From Mariniphaga sp041684965 (GTDB taxonomy: Bacteria > Bacteroidota > Bacteroidia > Bacteroidales > Prolixibacteraceae), in NCBI GenBank assembly GCA_041684965.1, contig JAWLGR010000019.1, forward strand, positions 1 to 64,000: a DNA stretch of 64,000 nucleotides, given 5' to 3'. Made by a program: the position numbers and the translations under genes. This document shows, one piece after another, positions 1-7,913 of this stretch. Position 1 is the stretch's first letter. The number at the start of each line of letters is the position of its first letter. The notes beneath the pieces were generated by a model, which saw only the letters and a program-made list of their open reading frames with translations, did not search any database and was not told where the DNA came from.

Positions 1-34
1 TGCTGAAAATTTTCTTCTTGACTTTTTCATAAAT

Positions 35-74
35 CACTGGTTAAAAATAATTGTTTTTTTCAACTTAACCAGTG
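35..74. promoter_or_regulatory. Inverted repeat, possible operator or hairpin
   Basis: CACTGGTTAA at 35-44 is the exact reverse complement of TTAACCAGTG at 65-74, with a 20-nt T-rich spacer. The right arm ends just before a TAATTTTG box at 79-86, so a dimeric repressor could sit over a promoter reading into the reductase gene. A terminator of a gene left of the window is the alternative, but no T-run follows the right arm. Confidence 0.4.
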
Positions 75-106
75 GTTCTAATTTTGGGGAGTATTATAAG
101 GTAAAG

Positions 107-304
107 TCAACGGTTCATTTCTATTTGTATCCAGGAAATTGAATTATTGCCATAGTTTCGTGTTGTATAACCACCGGTAAAAAGTTCATTAACAGTTACA
201 TGTACTTCCTTTAGCCGGAAAACTTTACTGAAAGCCTTTGCTAATCTCCCGGTGGTATCAAAACGACAAACCTTACCATAATAGTTTCCAGAATTTAGAA
301 ACAT
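107..304 (-). CDS. Possible short protein or gene remnant (65 aa), unrecognised
   Basis: A 65-codon ATG frame with no recognisable domain, signal peptide or membrane segment. Its composition (VTVNELFTGGYT, ISWIQIE) looks protein-like, but it lies in the long leader of the rightward reductase gene. It may be the remnant of a larger decayed gene or a chance frame. No function is proposed. Confidence 0.2.
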   Translation of the reverse strand: MFLNSGNYYGKVCRFDTTGRLAKAFSKVFRLKEVHVTVNELFTGGYTTRNYGNNSISWIQIEMNR

Positions 305-360
305 AATTGAATTATCATGTGTTAGAATCTAAAACGCAGTTAAATTCAAAAATTCATACT

Positions 361-1227
361 ATGATATTAATTACAGGAGCAACAGGTCATCTTGGGGGCA
401 CAGTCATTGATTTCCTGTTGGAAAAATTGCCGGCGAAAGAAACAGCAGTACTGGTACGCGATAAAGGCAAGGCGGATAAATTAACAGGTAAAGGGGTGGA
501 TGTAAGAACCGGCGACTACAACAATAAAGAAACACTCTTGAGTGCATTTAAAGAAATTGATAAAATGCTGCTGATATCGGGTAATGATGTTGCAAAGCGG
601 TTACAGCAGCATAAAAATGCCATCGATGCAGCTAAGCAGGCGGGCGTTAAACATGTTATTTATACAAGCTTCGACCGGAAAAAGGAAGACGGTTCTCCGT
701 TGGGCATATTGGCACAGTCGCATATTGAAACCGACAGATACCTTAAGGAAAGCGGATTGGTGTGGACCATTATAAGGAATACCCTGTATGCTGATGCACT
801 GCCCATGTTTTTTGGTGAAGATGTCCTCGAAACCGGAATATTTTTCCCGGCCGGTAATGGTAAAGTACCTTTTGCCACCCGCAGGGACATGGCTGAAGCA
901 ACAGCAGCAGTATTAACCGGCGAAGAACACGGGAACCGCGACTATGTATTTGCCAACACCCACTATTATTCCATGCACGATGCAGCTGTTATACTGTCGG
1001 ACATTGCAGGCCGGCAGGTAAAATACCACAACCCGCCACAAGAAGTTTACACTGAGGAATTAACAAAAGCAGGTGTACCACAGGAAAGCATTGAAATGGG
1101 TGTTGCCTTTGGTGAAGCAATTAAAACCGGTGAATTTGAAACCGACCGCACCGATCTGGACAAGATCCTGGGCCGGGAACCTGTTTCACTTAAGGATTTT
1201 CTAAAGCAACTGTATACCCCCGGTTAA
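361..1227 (+). CDS. NmrA-like SDR family NAD(P)-binding reductase
   Basis: An atypical short-chain dehydrogenase of the NmrA/QOR2 type, about 288 residues, the usual length. The Rossmann nucleotide-binding loop is at the N-terminus (ILITGATGHLGG). It is followed by a strand-helix pattern with GVKHVIYTS near residue 105 and a WTIIRNTLY segment that aligns with the active-site region of NmrA-like proteins. The family binds NAD(P)H and either reduces quinones or acts as a redox sensor; which applies cannot be told here. The frame is open from 307, but ATG 361 is chosen because the Rossmann fold starts directly at it. It stands apart from the leftward enzymes that follow. Confidence 0.85.
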   Translation: MILITGATGHLGGTVIDFLLEKLPAKETAVLVRDKGKADKLTGKGVDVRTGDYNNKETLLSAFKEIDKMLLISGNDVAKRLQQHKNAIDAAKQAGVKHVIYTSFDRKKEDGSPLGILAQSHIETDRYLKESGLVWTIIRNTLYADALPMFFGEDVLETGIFFPAGNGKVPFATRRDMAEATAAVLTGEEHGNRDYVFANTHYYSMHDAAVILSDIAGRQVKYHNPPQEVYTEELTKAGVPQESIEMGVAFGEAIKTGEFETDRTDLDKILGREPVSLKDFLKQLYTPG

Positions 1228-1405
1228 AGGTTTGCAGAGATAGTGATTCCGTTCCGCAGGCAATAATTCTTTAAAGGCAGAACCGATGGTTGTATTTGAA
1301 TGCACGACATGGAATTGTACCTCCCGGGTAGGGGTACTGCTGTTAACTTGCCTGGCTTCAACAAAGTAACCGGGGGCGGCGGCTTTTGAAAAGCATTTTT
1401 ATTCT

Positions 1406-1876
1406 TCAGGCATTTAAAAGAGCTGATATATCGAATTTTTTCATTTGAAGGTAAGCTTTGGTAACTCTTTCTGAACGTTCAGGATCGTTCAACAATTGCG
1501 TCAGTGCAGCAGGAATAATTTGCCATGATACTCCGTATTTATCCTTCAGCCACCCGCACTGCTCAGCCTCAGGAACTGCAGAGAGCTTCTCCCAGTATGA
1601 ATCAATTTCCTCCTGTGTTTCACAATACACCTGAAAGGAAACAGCCTCATTGAATCTGAATACCGGTCCGCCATTCAGAGCAGTAAATGGCTGCCCGTTT
1701 ATATGAAATTCAACAAAAAGAACAGTTCCTTCATTCTGCCCGTGTATTTCATAACCTTCTTTGCCGTAATAAGAAATCCGGTCAATTCCTGAATCCCTAA
1801 AGACGGAACAATAAAACCTTGCTGCTTCTTCTGCCTGATTATCAAACCACAGGCAGGGAGTTATCTGTTTTTCCAT
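1406..1876 (-). CDS. VOC superfamily protein, PhnB/3-dmu-9_3-mt type
   Basis: About 156 residues. The opening ITPCLWFDNQAEEAARFYCSVF is the usual start of PhnB-like (3-demethylubiquinone-9 3-methyltransferase-like) VOC proteins, and the C-terminal half carries the equally typical CGWLKDKYGVSWQIIP. These are small beta-alpha-beta-beta-beta dimers; despite the name most have no shown methyltransferase activity. ATG 1876 (MEKQITP) is preferred over the in-frame ATG at 1891, which adds five residues. It is the most downstream gene of a leftward run that starts at 4423. Confidence 0.85.
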   Translation of the reverse strand: MEKQITPCLWFDNQAEEAARFYCSVFRDSGIDRISYYGKEGYEIHGQNEGTVLFVEFHINGQPFTALNGGPVFRFNEAVSFQVYCETQEEIDSYWEKLSAVPEAEQCGWLKDKYGVSWQIIPAALTQLLNDPERSERVTKAYLQMKKFDISALLNA

Positions 1877-1987
1877 GATGGTATTTTTCATTTATTAATA
1901 ATTGCTGATACTGTTTCCTTCCAAATTAAAAATGTCAATGAAATTGAAAATACATTGGAAAAATACAGCAACGTTGACGAATGCTGT

Positions 1988-2539
1988 CTACAATTCAATT
2001 CTGCCCAATTCAACCACTTTTTTCAAGGTATTGAAGTTACGGGTAGTGGCTGACACACCAAGTTTTTTCTCAAGCATTGCATTGGATAGTTTTGACCGGG
2101 CTGCATTGCCGGGAATATACATATAGCCTGCCGTTTCGGTAACAACCAGTTTTTCTTCACCAAAATCCTGTGCCATCAATTCCTCAGCTTTTATCTGCGG
2201 CGGTAGTTTAGCAAATTGCACAAAAAACACGCGCGACAAATCGTACCCATTCGTAAAAGGATTCTCATCCAGCACTTTCTGTAACTGTTCCCTTGTCCGG
2301 ACAATTACAGTTAAATCGGCTCCAATCTGCTCTTTAATCAACCTATGTACATGTTCCTCCACCTGCTGTGCCGAAAGCTGGGTATCCACCAGGGCATTCC
2401 CGCTCTGGATGTAGGTGCGTACATTCATGTATCCCGCCTCCACCAATATTCCCCGCAACCTTGCCATGGGAACTTTATTTTTTCCCGTTGGCATCACCCC
2501 CCGAAGAAGGACAATATAGGTGTTGAATGGTTGAGCCAT
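1988..2539 (-). CDS. DUF1697 domain protein
   Basis: 183 residues, matching the whole DUF1697 family length. The opening YIVLLRGVMPTGKNKVPMARL is a variant of the family's 'ALLRGINVGGKNKVPMAEL' start, and GYMNVRTYIQSGNALV and the late YIPGN...RSKLSNAMLEKKLG blocks are also family hallmarks. The function of DUF1697 is not established. It lies in a leftward cluster of small enzymes, about 110 nt before the VOC gene at 1876, and is probably co-transcribed with the genes upstream of it. Confidence 0.9.
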   Translation of the reverse strand: MAQPFNTYIVLLRGVMPTGKNKVPMARLRGILVEAGYMNVRTYIQSGNALVDTQLSAQQVEEHVHRLIKEQIGADLTVIVRTREQLQKVLDENPFTNGYDLSRVFFVQFAKLPPQIKAEELMAQDFGEEKLVVTETAGYMYIPGNAARSKLSNAMLEKKLGVSATTRNFNTLKKVVELGRIEL

Positions 2540-2585
2540 AATTAATGCTTTTGAATATCAGTAACTGCTTCAGAAGTTATGCTAC

Positions 2586-2969
2586 TCACCCTGCCTCCTG
2601 CAGTACCGATATAATGTTCCCTGCAGGATCTTTAAACCACGCAATGTCAGGCCCCCTGTTCAGAGCTATCCCATGCATAATTTTATCTTCATCTGTCAGT
2701 CTGGGGTAGTATTCAAATTCAACACCCCTGTTTTTTAACTGTTTCATTGCCTCATTAAGGTCACTGACCACAAAATTCAGTACGGTAAATGATGCAGGCT
2801 GGTGATCCTGCTTTGGATACAGGAAAATCCTTCCTCCTCCGGGAAGATGCAAACGGAGACCCATGCTGTTCCTTTCCGTTTTGAGGCCGGTTACTTCTGA
2901 ATAAAATTTCTCAGCCCTGTCTACATCATCGACTGAAAAACTGCTAAAGGTATCCCTTATATCAAACAT
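2586..2969 (-). CDS. VOC family (glyoxalase-like) protein
   Basis: 127 residues, a single glyoxalase/bleomycin-resistance fold made of two beta-alpha-beta-beta-beta modules. FSVDDVDRAEKFYSEVTGLK opens the first module, VVSDLNEAMKQLKNRGVEF the second, and WFKDPAGNIISVLQ closes it, all standard VOC landmarks. Members bind metals and catalyse isomerisation, epoxide opening or extradiol cleavage, or just bind toxic compounds; the substrate cannot be read from sequence. It begins 20 nt after the stop of the PhnB-like gene at 2990, so the two are likely co-transcribed. Confidence 0.88.
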   Translation of the reverse strand: MFDIRDTFSSFSVDDVDRAEKFYSEVTGLKTERNSMGLRLHLPGGGRIFLYPKQDHQPASFTVLNFVVSDLNEAMKQLKNRGVEFEYYPRLTDEDKIMHGIALNRGPDIAWFKDPAGNIISVLQEAG

Positions 2970-2989
2970 CTTAGCCGTGTGCTTTTTGT

Positions 2990-3445
2990 TTACTGATTCC
3001 CATGTTCCGGGTTTGAATACTGGAAATTAAACATCCATTGTACTCCGAACTTGTCCTTGCAACTGCCGTAATAGGCATCCCAAAACGTATCCTGCAGGTC
3101 CATCTCCACTGTTCCATCTTCCGACAGCACCCTGAAAAGACGGGTGGTTTCCTCTTTTGTATCGGGCGAAAGCATCACATAAACATTGTTTCCGGGATTC
3201 ACCCTGAAGCCAAAACCCTCAGGTGCATCGGACCCCATGAGCAAGTGTCCTCCGAGAATGGGCAATGCCATGTGCATGACAAGGTTCTTAACATCATCGG
3301 CTATGGGTTGCGAATTTTCGTTGGGAGGCATGTCGCCGAACCGCATGATTTCCCCCATAAATTCACCTCCAAAAACCGATTTATAAAAGTTGAAAGCTTC
3401 TTCGGTTTCACGTTCAAAATTGAGGTATGTGCTAACTGTTGCCAT
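2990..3445 (-). CDS. PhnB-like VOC protein
   Basis: 151 residues. YLNFERETEEAFNFYKSVFGGEF is the characteristic first module of PhnB-like VOC proteins. The 'MPPNENSQPIADDVKNLVMHM' segment, HLLMGSDAPE and the ending YGSCKDKFGVQWMFN complete the family profile. Despite the historical name there is no evidence of a phosphonate role. It is the second of two PhnB-like paralogues within 2 kb (the other is at 1406-1876); they are clearly different in sequence and not a recent duplication. Confidence 0.9.
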   Translation of the reverse strand: MATVSTYLNFERETEEAFNFYKSVFGGEFMGEIMRFGDMPPNENSQPIADDVKNLVMHMALPILGGHLLMGSDAPEGFGFRVNPGNNVYVMLSPDTKEETTRLFRVLSEDGTVEMDLQDTFWDAYYGSCKDKFGVQWMFNFQYSNPEHGNQ

Positions 3446-3541
3446 AAAATGATAATTTAAAGCAAATTGTTATTAATCTATTCAGATTTGTGTTGGGTCA
3501 ATCATTAAAAAACAGAGCCTGCTGTTGCAGGCAATTTCAAA

Positions 3542-4423
3542 TCACCTGTTTTCACACAGTTCCTTAAGCTTATTCAAGGCAATGGGCCATGTTTCATCAA
3601 AATAGCCTGCATATTCATCGGTTACATCCACATCTACCAATACCAGGGTCTTGCTGTCCCGCTCTTCAAATGTATAATTCTCAAGACCACCAGCCCATTT
3701 TTCAACCTCCGGTCCTGAAGTTACCTCCTTATCACCCTGAAGCACCCCCAGGTGCTCAATGCTTACAAACCTGTTGGGAATGTTTTCACGTATACGGCTT
3801 ACCATACCCCCCTGGTTACCCTCCTGGTCTTCACCAATAAACCGGATACGGGAACCTTTTTCCCATGAGCCTTCATACCGTGAAGCCGGATTAAAGGGAG
3901 CTGTCCATTCTGAATAGGTCTGCCGGTCGAGCATTGTGCGGTAAACCTTTTCAACGTCTGCATCAATAAGTATTTCTACATGCATATTTTTGAAACGTTC
4001 CGGCTCTTCCACATAACTTTTAAAATTATTCAGAATTGACTGCCATCCTTCTCTCTGCAATTCAACGCTGTTAGCCTGCTCTGCTTCAAAAGTCTCAATC
4101 ACATGTGTGACACCATTCACCCGTTCGAATCTTACCTGTACCTTCCGGTTGTCATCCATCGTATAATTTATTTCAAGATGAGGCTCAACCTTGTTGTAAG
4201 TACCTGTAAAATTGAAGCCTGCACTGCCATCTTTGGCTTCCATCCTGTAATTGAACCTCCCCTCTGCACGAACATCGTTCTCAGCATAAGTAGTATGCCA
4301 GTCACCGGATGCATGGTTCCACCTTATAATGTGCCGTGGTTCATTAAAATAACTCCATACTTTATTTACCGGCGCATTAATTTTTACCTCTACAGTAATT
4401 TTTGTCTTTTCCATTGTTTCCAT
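3542..4423 (-). CDS. Tandem SRPBCC (AHSA1-like) domain protein
   Basis: About 293 residues holding two START-like/SRPBCC modules. The first (about 5-140) opens with KINAPVNKVWSYFNEPRHIIRWN; the second (about 150-293) opens with LIDADVEKVYRTMLDRQTYSEW and ends in ETWPIALNKLKELCE. SRPBCC proteins form a hydrophobic cavity, and the AHSA1 subgroup is related to the Hsp90 activator Aha1. Two-module forms are known, and each half is normally also found as a separate protein. ATG 4423 is chosen over the frame's first ATG at 4465; 4414 is equally possible. It is the first gene of the leftward run and diverges from the regulator at 4663. Confidence 0.85.
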   Translation of the reverse strand: METMEKTKITVEVKINAPVNKVWSYFNEPRHIIRWNHASGDWHTTYAENDVRAEGRFNYRMEAKDGSAGFNFTGTYNKVEPHLEINYTMDDNRKVQVRFERVNGVTHVIETFEAEQANSVELQREGWQSILNNFKSYVEEPERFKNMHVEILIDADVEKVYRTMLDRQTYSEWTAPFNPASRYEGSWEKGSRIRFIGEDQEGNQGGMVSRIRENIPNRFVSIEHLGVLQGDKEVTSGPEVEKWAGGLENYTFEERDSKTLVLVDVDVTDEYAGYFDETWPIALNKLKELCENR

Positions 4424-4662
4424 AATTACAGTGTTAAAATGTGTGCGGTGTTTCACCTGGTTCAAATTTACAGCAGAATGATTAAAAGCAGGGTAGTCAT
4501 TAATGACAATAATGAGGCAATTTGCGACACCCCGTATCCAACACGTTTCAAATGAGGATAGATTGAAAAATAACCCGTTTTCTCTGCAACCGGATGATGT
4601 AACAATTGTTTGTACTTCAGTCGAAAATCAGTAAATTGGGAAAAATGTTTTCAACTTAAAAA

Positions 4663-5646
4663 ATGACAGTAATGAAACATGTATCGGTTTTAATTCCCGA
4701 AAGCTCTGTTCTGCAGGCAATAGCCGATCCCCAGTATTGTTTTGCCACAGTTAACCGCTTTTTGAATGGAAATGGAAATGAAAAAATTTTCACTATCGAG
4801 TTGGTGGGCCTGAAAAAGAAAATAAAACTAAACCATGGGATGTACTGTGTCCATGCTGATAAACTCATTAGTGAGATAAATTCCACCGATCTGATAATCA
4901 TCCCTGCACTGGCAGGCAATTTACACGATGCCATTGAAACCAACAGAAACTTTAATCCATGGATTGTAAAGCAATACAACCAGGGGGCAGATGTAGCCTC
5001 CTTATGCCTGGGAGCATTCCTGCTGGCTTCAACCGGATTACTCAACGGGAAAAAATGCTCCACTCACTGGGGTTTTATTGATTTGTTCAAAACAATGTTT
5101 CCGGAAGTAGATGTACAGGATGGAAAGATTGTAACAGAAGAAAACCGGATTTATTCGAGCGGTGGCGCCAATTCGTACTGGAACCTGCTGCTGCACCTGG
5201 TTGAGAAGTATACCGACAGGGAAACTGCAGTGCTCACATCAAAATATTTTGCAATCGACATAAACCGGAACAGCCAGTCGCCGTTTTCAATATTTACCGG
5301 ACAGAAAACACACCGTGATGAAGTGGTAAAAAGAGCACAGGAATACATTGAGCAAAATATCAACGGCAGAATAACCATTGAAGAGCTGGCAGACAGCCTT
5401 GCAATTGGCCGCAGAAGTTTTGAACGCCGTTTTAAACAGGCTACCAATAATTCGGTCCTGGAATACATCCGCAGGGTGAAGATTGAGGCTGCCAAACGAA
5501 GCATTGAGAACAGCAATAAATTCATAAATGAAGTGATGTTTGATGTGGGCTATACCGACACAAAAGCTTTCCGTACCACGTTTAAAAAAATTACAGGACT
5601 TACTCCTGTAGAATACCGGAACAGGTACAGCAAGGTAAAAGCCTGA
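4663..5646 (+). CDS. GlxA-family AraC-type transcriptional regulator
   Basis: 327 residues. The N-terminal half (about 1-190) is a DJ-1/PfpI-like glutamine-amidotransferase fold, with LCLGAFLLASTGLLNGK forming the nucleophile-elbow region around a cysteine, followed by CSTHW. The C-terminal half (about 225-327) is an AraC/XylS double helix-turn-helix ending in VMFDVGYTDTKAFRTTFKKITGLTPVEYR. GlxA-type regulators sense small metabolites through the PfpI-like domain. It is transcribed away from the SRPBCC gene, and its tail meets the leftward YdeI-like gene. It may control the flanking small-enzyme genes (inference). Confidence 0.92.
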   Translation: MTVMKHVSVLIPESSVLQAIADPQYCFATVNRFLNGNGNEKIFTIELVGLKKKIKLNHGMYCVHADKLISEINSTDLIIIPALAGNLHDAIETNRNFNPWIVKQYNQGADVASLCLGAFLLASTGLLNGKKCSTHWGFIDLFKTMFPEVDVQDGKIVTEENRIYSSGGANSYWNLLLHLVEKYTDRETAVLTSKYFAIDINRNSQSPFSIFTGQKTHRDEVVKRAQEYIEQNINGRITIEELADSLAIGRRSFERRFKQATNNSVLEYIRRVKIEAAKRSIENSNKFINEVMFDVGYTDTKAFRTTFKKITGLTPVEYRNRYSKVKA

Positions 5647-5715
5647 TACATGAGGGACCATGCCTTGAGCTGGTAAATTGTTTTCACCTGCTCAATTGCA
5701 GCCTGATTATTTGTT

Positions 5716-5750
5716 AATTCAGCAGCTGAACTTTTGTCAGCAACTGAATT
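5716..5750. terminator. Hairpin between convergent genes
   Basis: AATTCAG (5716-5722) and CTGAATT (5744-5750) pair outside an inner GCTGA/TCAGC stem, leaving a 7-nt loop. It lies between two convergent genes, as expected for a shared terminator. Neither strand has a long T-run after the stem, so its termination strength is uncertain. Confidence 0.4.
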
Positions 5751-5788
5751 TACTTTAGCCTGCAGCTGAATTTACACGACTCATTTTC

Positions 5789-6163
5789 TTAACTTTCAGT
5801 GCCTGGTTTGGGTTTTTTTCTCCTGTTGAAAATTTCTATTCCTGGTGGCTGCATTAATCCCTGCTGCATCAGTTCCTTTACTTTCCTTAAATTGACAGCG
5901 CTCCAGTTACTTCCGGGCCTTCTTGGGGTAAAGCGAATGCAGTAACTGTCCTTATCAACCGATCGTCGTATGCCATCAATCCAGCCAAAGCAGAGCGCCT
6001 CATCAACCGACTGCGACCAGGTCATGTTCAGTTTACCGCTGTTTACTTTATAAAATCCCACCAGCAATTCATTCTCCTTGTCGTGGTTTTGCTCCAGCCA
6101 TTTTCTGAATTCAGCCGGACCGGAAAAAAATACCGGGTTCATTTTAATCTTTCCCTTATTCAT
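5789..6163 (-). CDS. YdeI/OmdA-like protein, C-terminally short
   Basis: 124 residues. The N-terminal YdeI-family core is clear: EFRKWLEQNHDKENELLVGFYKV, then SVDEALCFGWIDGIRRSVD, RFTPRRPGSNWSAVN and the start of KVKELMQQGLMQPPG. The family is about 190 residues long, with a further helical OmdA domain after this point. Here the frame runs into a short basic tail and stops, so roughly 65 residues are missing. No clean continuation was found in the other leftward frames below 5789. Its start codon overlaps the stop of the upstream DHFR-like gene (ATGA), so the two are translationally coupled. It may be a shortened functional form or a decaying gene. Confidence 0.75.
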   Translation of the reverse strand: MNKGKIKMNPVFFSGPAEFRKWLEQNHDKENELLVGFYKVNSGKLNMTWSQSVDEALCFGWIDGIRRSVDKDSYCIRFTPRRPGSNWSAVNLRKVKELMQQGLMQPPGIEIFNRRKKPKPGTES

Positions 6164-6723
6164 ATCTGGGAGACCTCTGAAGAATTACCCGGTTTGTTTT
6201 CTTCCACATCATACCATAACTGCACAAGTGCCGAGGGAAAGGTGATGCTCTGCCTGAAAGTCAGTTTCCTTTCCGGAATCCCTTCCCTGAATAATGGAAT
6301 GCCTTCCCCTAACAGGTATGGAACAATGGAAACAATTATCCGGTCGACAAGCGAATGTTTTAAAAGTTCGGCAATAATTTCACTTCCCCCGTCGCAGTAA
6401 ATGTCTTTTCCTTTTTCCTGCTTCAGTTGCCTGACAAGCGCAACCACATCAGGATGATAAACAGCATGCGCATGGGTTCCCTCACGGGTTTTGGAAATAA
6501 CATAAACTACCTTATCCTGATGCGGAACTTCAGTGACCATTGAAAGTACCTTATCAAATGTTTTTCTTCCCCAGATAAGCGTATCAATGTTATTCAAAAA
6601 ATCAGCATATCCATAATCGGTTGCCTGAGTTTCCACCACCGATAGGAAATCAATATCGCCGTCCGGTTTTGCTATGTACCCGTCGAGACTCATGGCAATA
6701 TAAAGTATCACTTTTCTGTTCAT
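6160..6723 (-). CDS. Dihydrofolate reductase-like (RibD C-terminal domain) protein
   Basis: About 187 residues. VILYIAMSLDGYIAKPDGDIDFL is the usual start of the YyaP/RibD_C family, followed by LIWGRKTFDKVL, VYVISKTRE, IYCDGGSEIIAELLKHSLVDRI and a YLLGEGIPLF segment that matches the NADPH-binding half. These are DHFR-fold reductases; most are not the cell's folate enzyme and their substrates are unknown. The frame opens at 6795, but ATG 6723 is used because the family signature starts right there. It is the upstream member of a two-gene unit with the YdeI-like gene. Confidence 0.88.
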   Translation of the reverse strand: MNRKVILYIAMSLDGYIAKPDGDIDFLSVVETQATDYGYADFLNNIDTLIWGRKTFDKVLSMVTEVPHQDKVVYVISKTREGTHAHAVYHPDVVALVRQLKQEKGKDIYCDGGSEIIAELLKHSLVDRIIVSIVPYLLGEGIPLFREGIPERKLTFRQSITFPSALVQLWYDVEENKPGNSSEVSQI

Positions 6724-7493
6724 ATTTCTTTCATTCAGATAAATCCAATTCGTCAGTATACAATCTGATTGAACAATTGAGATTGTACAAGGCATAAGTT
6801 ACGGAATTTTTTCTTTCAGGAGTTTTTACCGCGGAGCACTTAAACTTTAAATTTTGCATTTGTCGGGTTGCAGTAAGTTCTCAACCTCATTTTGTCTTTT
6901 CCCGCTATTCTGCTTAAAAATACTTCAAAGCTTATTCAAAGAGTATTTTAATTCGAAGTTTATTCGTAGTTTATTCGTGGTTTATTCGATACAAATTCGC
7001 GATTCTGCGAATTAGCTTCGAAAAAACAACGAAGATAACGGGAATAAAAGGAGACCCTGAACTATTTCTGGACATACTTTAGACAGAATAATTATGCTCC
7101 GGGATTTACTTTGGTAAGGGGTAACCAGGAGATCGGGTGTTTTTTTAGATGGGTAATGGGCTCTTACTGACAAAAGGGGGGTATTTCAATGTCAGGAATT
7201 TACCGGCAAAATTGGTTCAGCGGAAGGGGTTGCAGGGTGATGTAAACATTTCTGATGCCATTTCGCATCCATCCGGCTAATCTTTGCGGAGGTTACTGGG
7301 AAAGCAGGACAGCAAGGGCGGCAGCACATTCGTACATTAAGCGCTATACCCTATAAATTGCCCGCTTGTTTCGTTTTGATTTTTTTTCGTAAATAATTGT
7401 TTCACTCATTATTTACCTGTCATGCTGTGTGTTCTTTTTTTTATTATAAGACAAGATGTATTTAGCAACTGCTTCTCTTTATCTGCTCTAATT
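6724..7493. other. Gene-poor stretch of about 770 bp
   Basis: No reading frame here shows family features; the short frames are interrupted by stops. The only clear structure is the phased TTCG/CGAA repeat at 6952-7034. The stretch from 7050 to 7420 is more G-rich than its neighbours and may be decayed coding sequence, but I recognise no protein in it. Confidence 0.5.
6952..7034. repeat. 11-nt-phased TTCG/CGAA element, copy 1
   Basis: TTCG starts at 6952, 6963, 6974, 6985 and 6996, exactly 11 nt apart. The motif then flips to its reverse complement: CGAA starts at 7008, 7019 and 7030, again 11 nt apart. The last TTCG and first CGAA start 12 nt apart, forming a small palindromic centre (AATTCGC...GCGAATT). 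It ends with CGAAGATAA. The same geometry and the same end recur at 43089-43194, so this is a dispersed element and not chance. Its function is unknown. Confidence 0.8.
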
Positions 7494-7679
7494 CTAATGC
7501 AACTTGCTTTTATTCCCGTTAAAATTATAAATTCGTTCCATTATCTTAACAATTCCAATAAATGCAAACACCTGGGAAATATAAATTCTTTCATTATTTA
7601 CAAGAGCGTCAACAATTAGAATAAGCGTTGCTATAATAGTTAATAAAAATCCGCCTTGAGAATAATTTTTTACTTTCAT
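7494..7679 (-). CDS. Small two-helix membrane protein, hypothetical
   Basis: 61 residues. Two hydrophobic stretches (about 11-26, LLTIIATLILIVDALV, and 36-47, ISQVFAFIGIVK) with a short polar link and a basic tail suggest an inner-membrane hairpin. The start context is plausible and there is no competing gene. I recognise no family. It stands alone between the gene-poor region and a lipoprotein gene, so its reality rests on composition only. Confidence 0.45.
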   Translation of the reverse strand: MKVKNYSQGGFLLTIIATLILIVDALVNNERIYISQVFAFIGIVKIMERIYNFNGNKSKLH

Positions 7680-7913
7680 AATGAAAATTAATTACTCATT
7701 CAAATATAACATTTTTTAATCGGTAAATTAATAAGTTAGCTTATTTTCCTATAGTGCCTGTTTTAACTTCCCCTTTTAGCTTATAATTTACAATTACAAC
7801 ACCACCTGGTGTAACAATACCTTCAAAGCACAACTGCTATTGATTAATTATTTATTCCGGTTAAATCAAGCACATTTGAAATGCTTCAAGTCATGTCAGG
7901 TGGCGTTTATATC

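Larger units (their letters stand above)
1..360. other. Leader region before the first gene
   Basis: No confident gene lies here. A perfect 10-bp inverted repeat (35-44 and 65-74) is followed by TAATTTTG at 79-86, which fits the Bacteroidota -7 box TAnnTTTG reading rightwards. No good -33 TTG stands 19-21 nt upstream of it. The remaining stretch to 360 has one weak leftward reading frame (107-304), listed separately. Confidence 0.5.

Noticed and set aside
1228..1405. Leftward coding-like frame (VEARQVNSSTPTREVQFHV...)
   Set aside because: No start codon, runs into the end of the reductase gene, and no family is recognised; chance is likely.
3038..3460. 140-codon rightward frame opposite the PhnB-like gene
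   Set aside because: It is the antisense of a well-supported VOC gene and has no family features.
1406..4423. Integron cassette array
   Set aside because: Gaps of 20-110 bp hold no attC-like hairpins and no integrase is present.
6952..7034. CRISPR array or simple tandem repeat
   Set aside because: The repeated part is only 4-7 nt in an 11-nt step, it flips to its reverse complement at the centre, and there are no spacers or cas genes.
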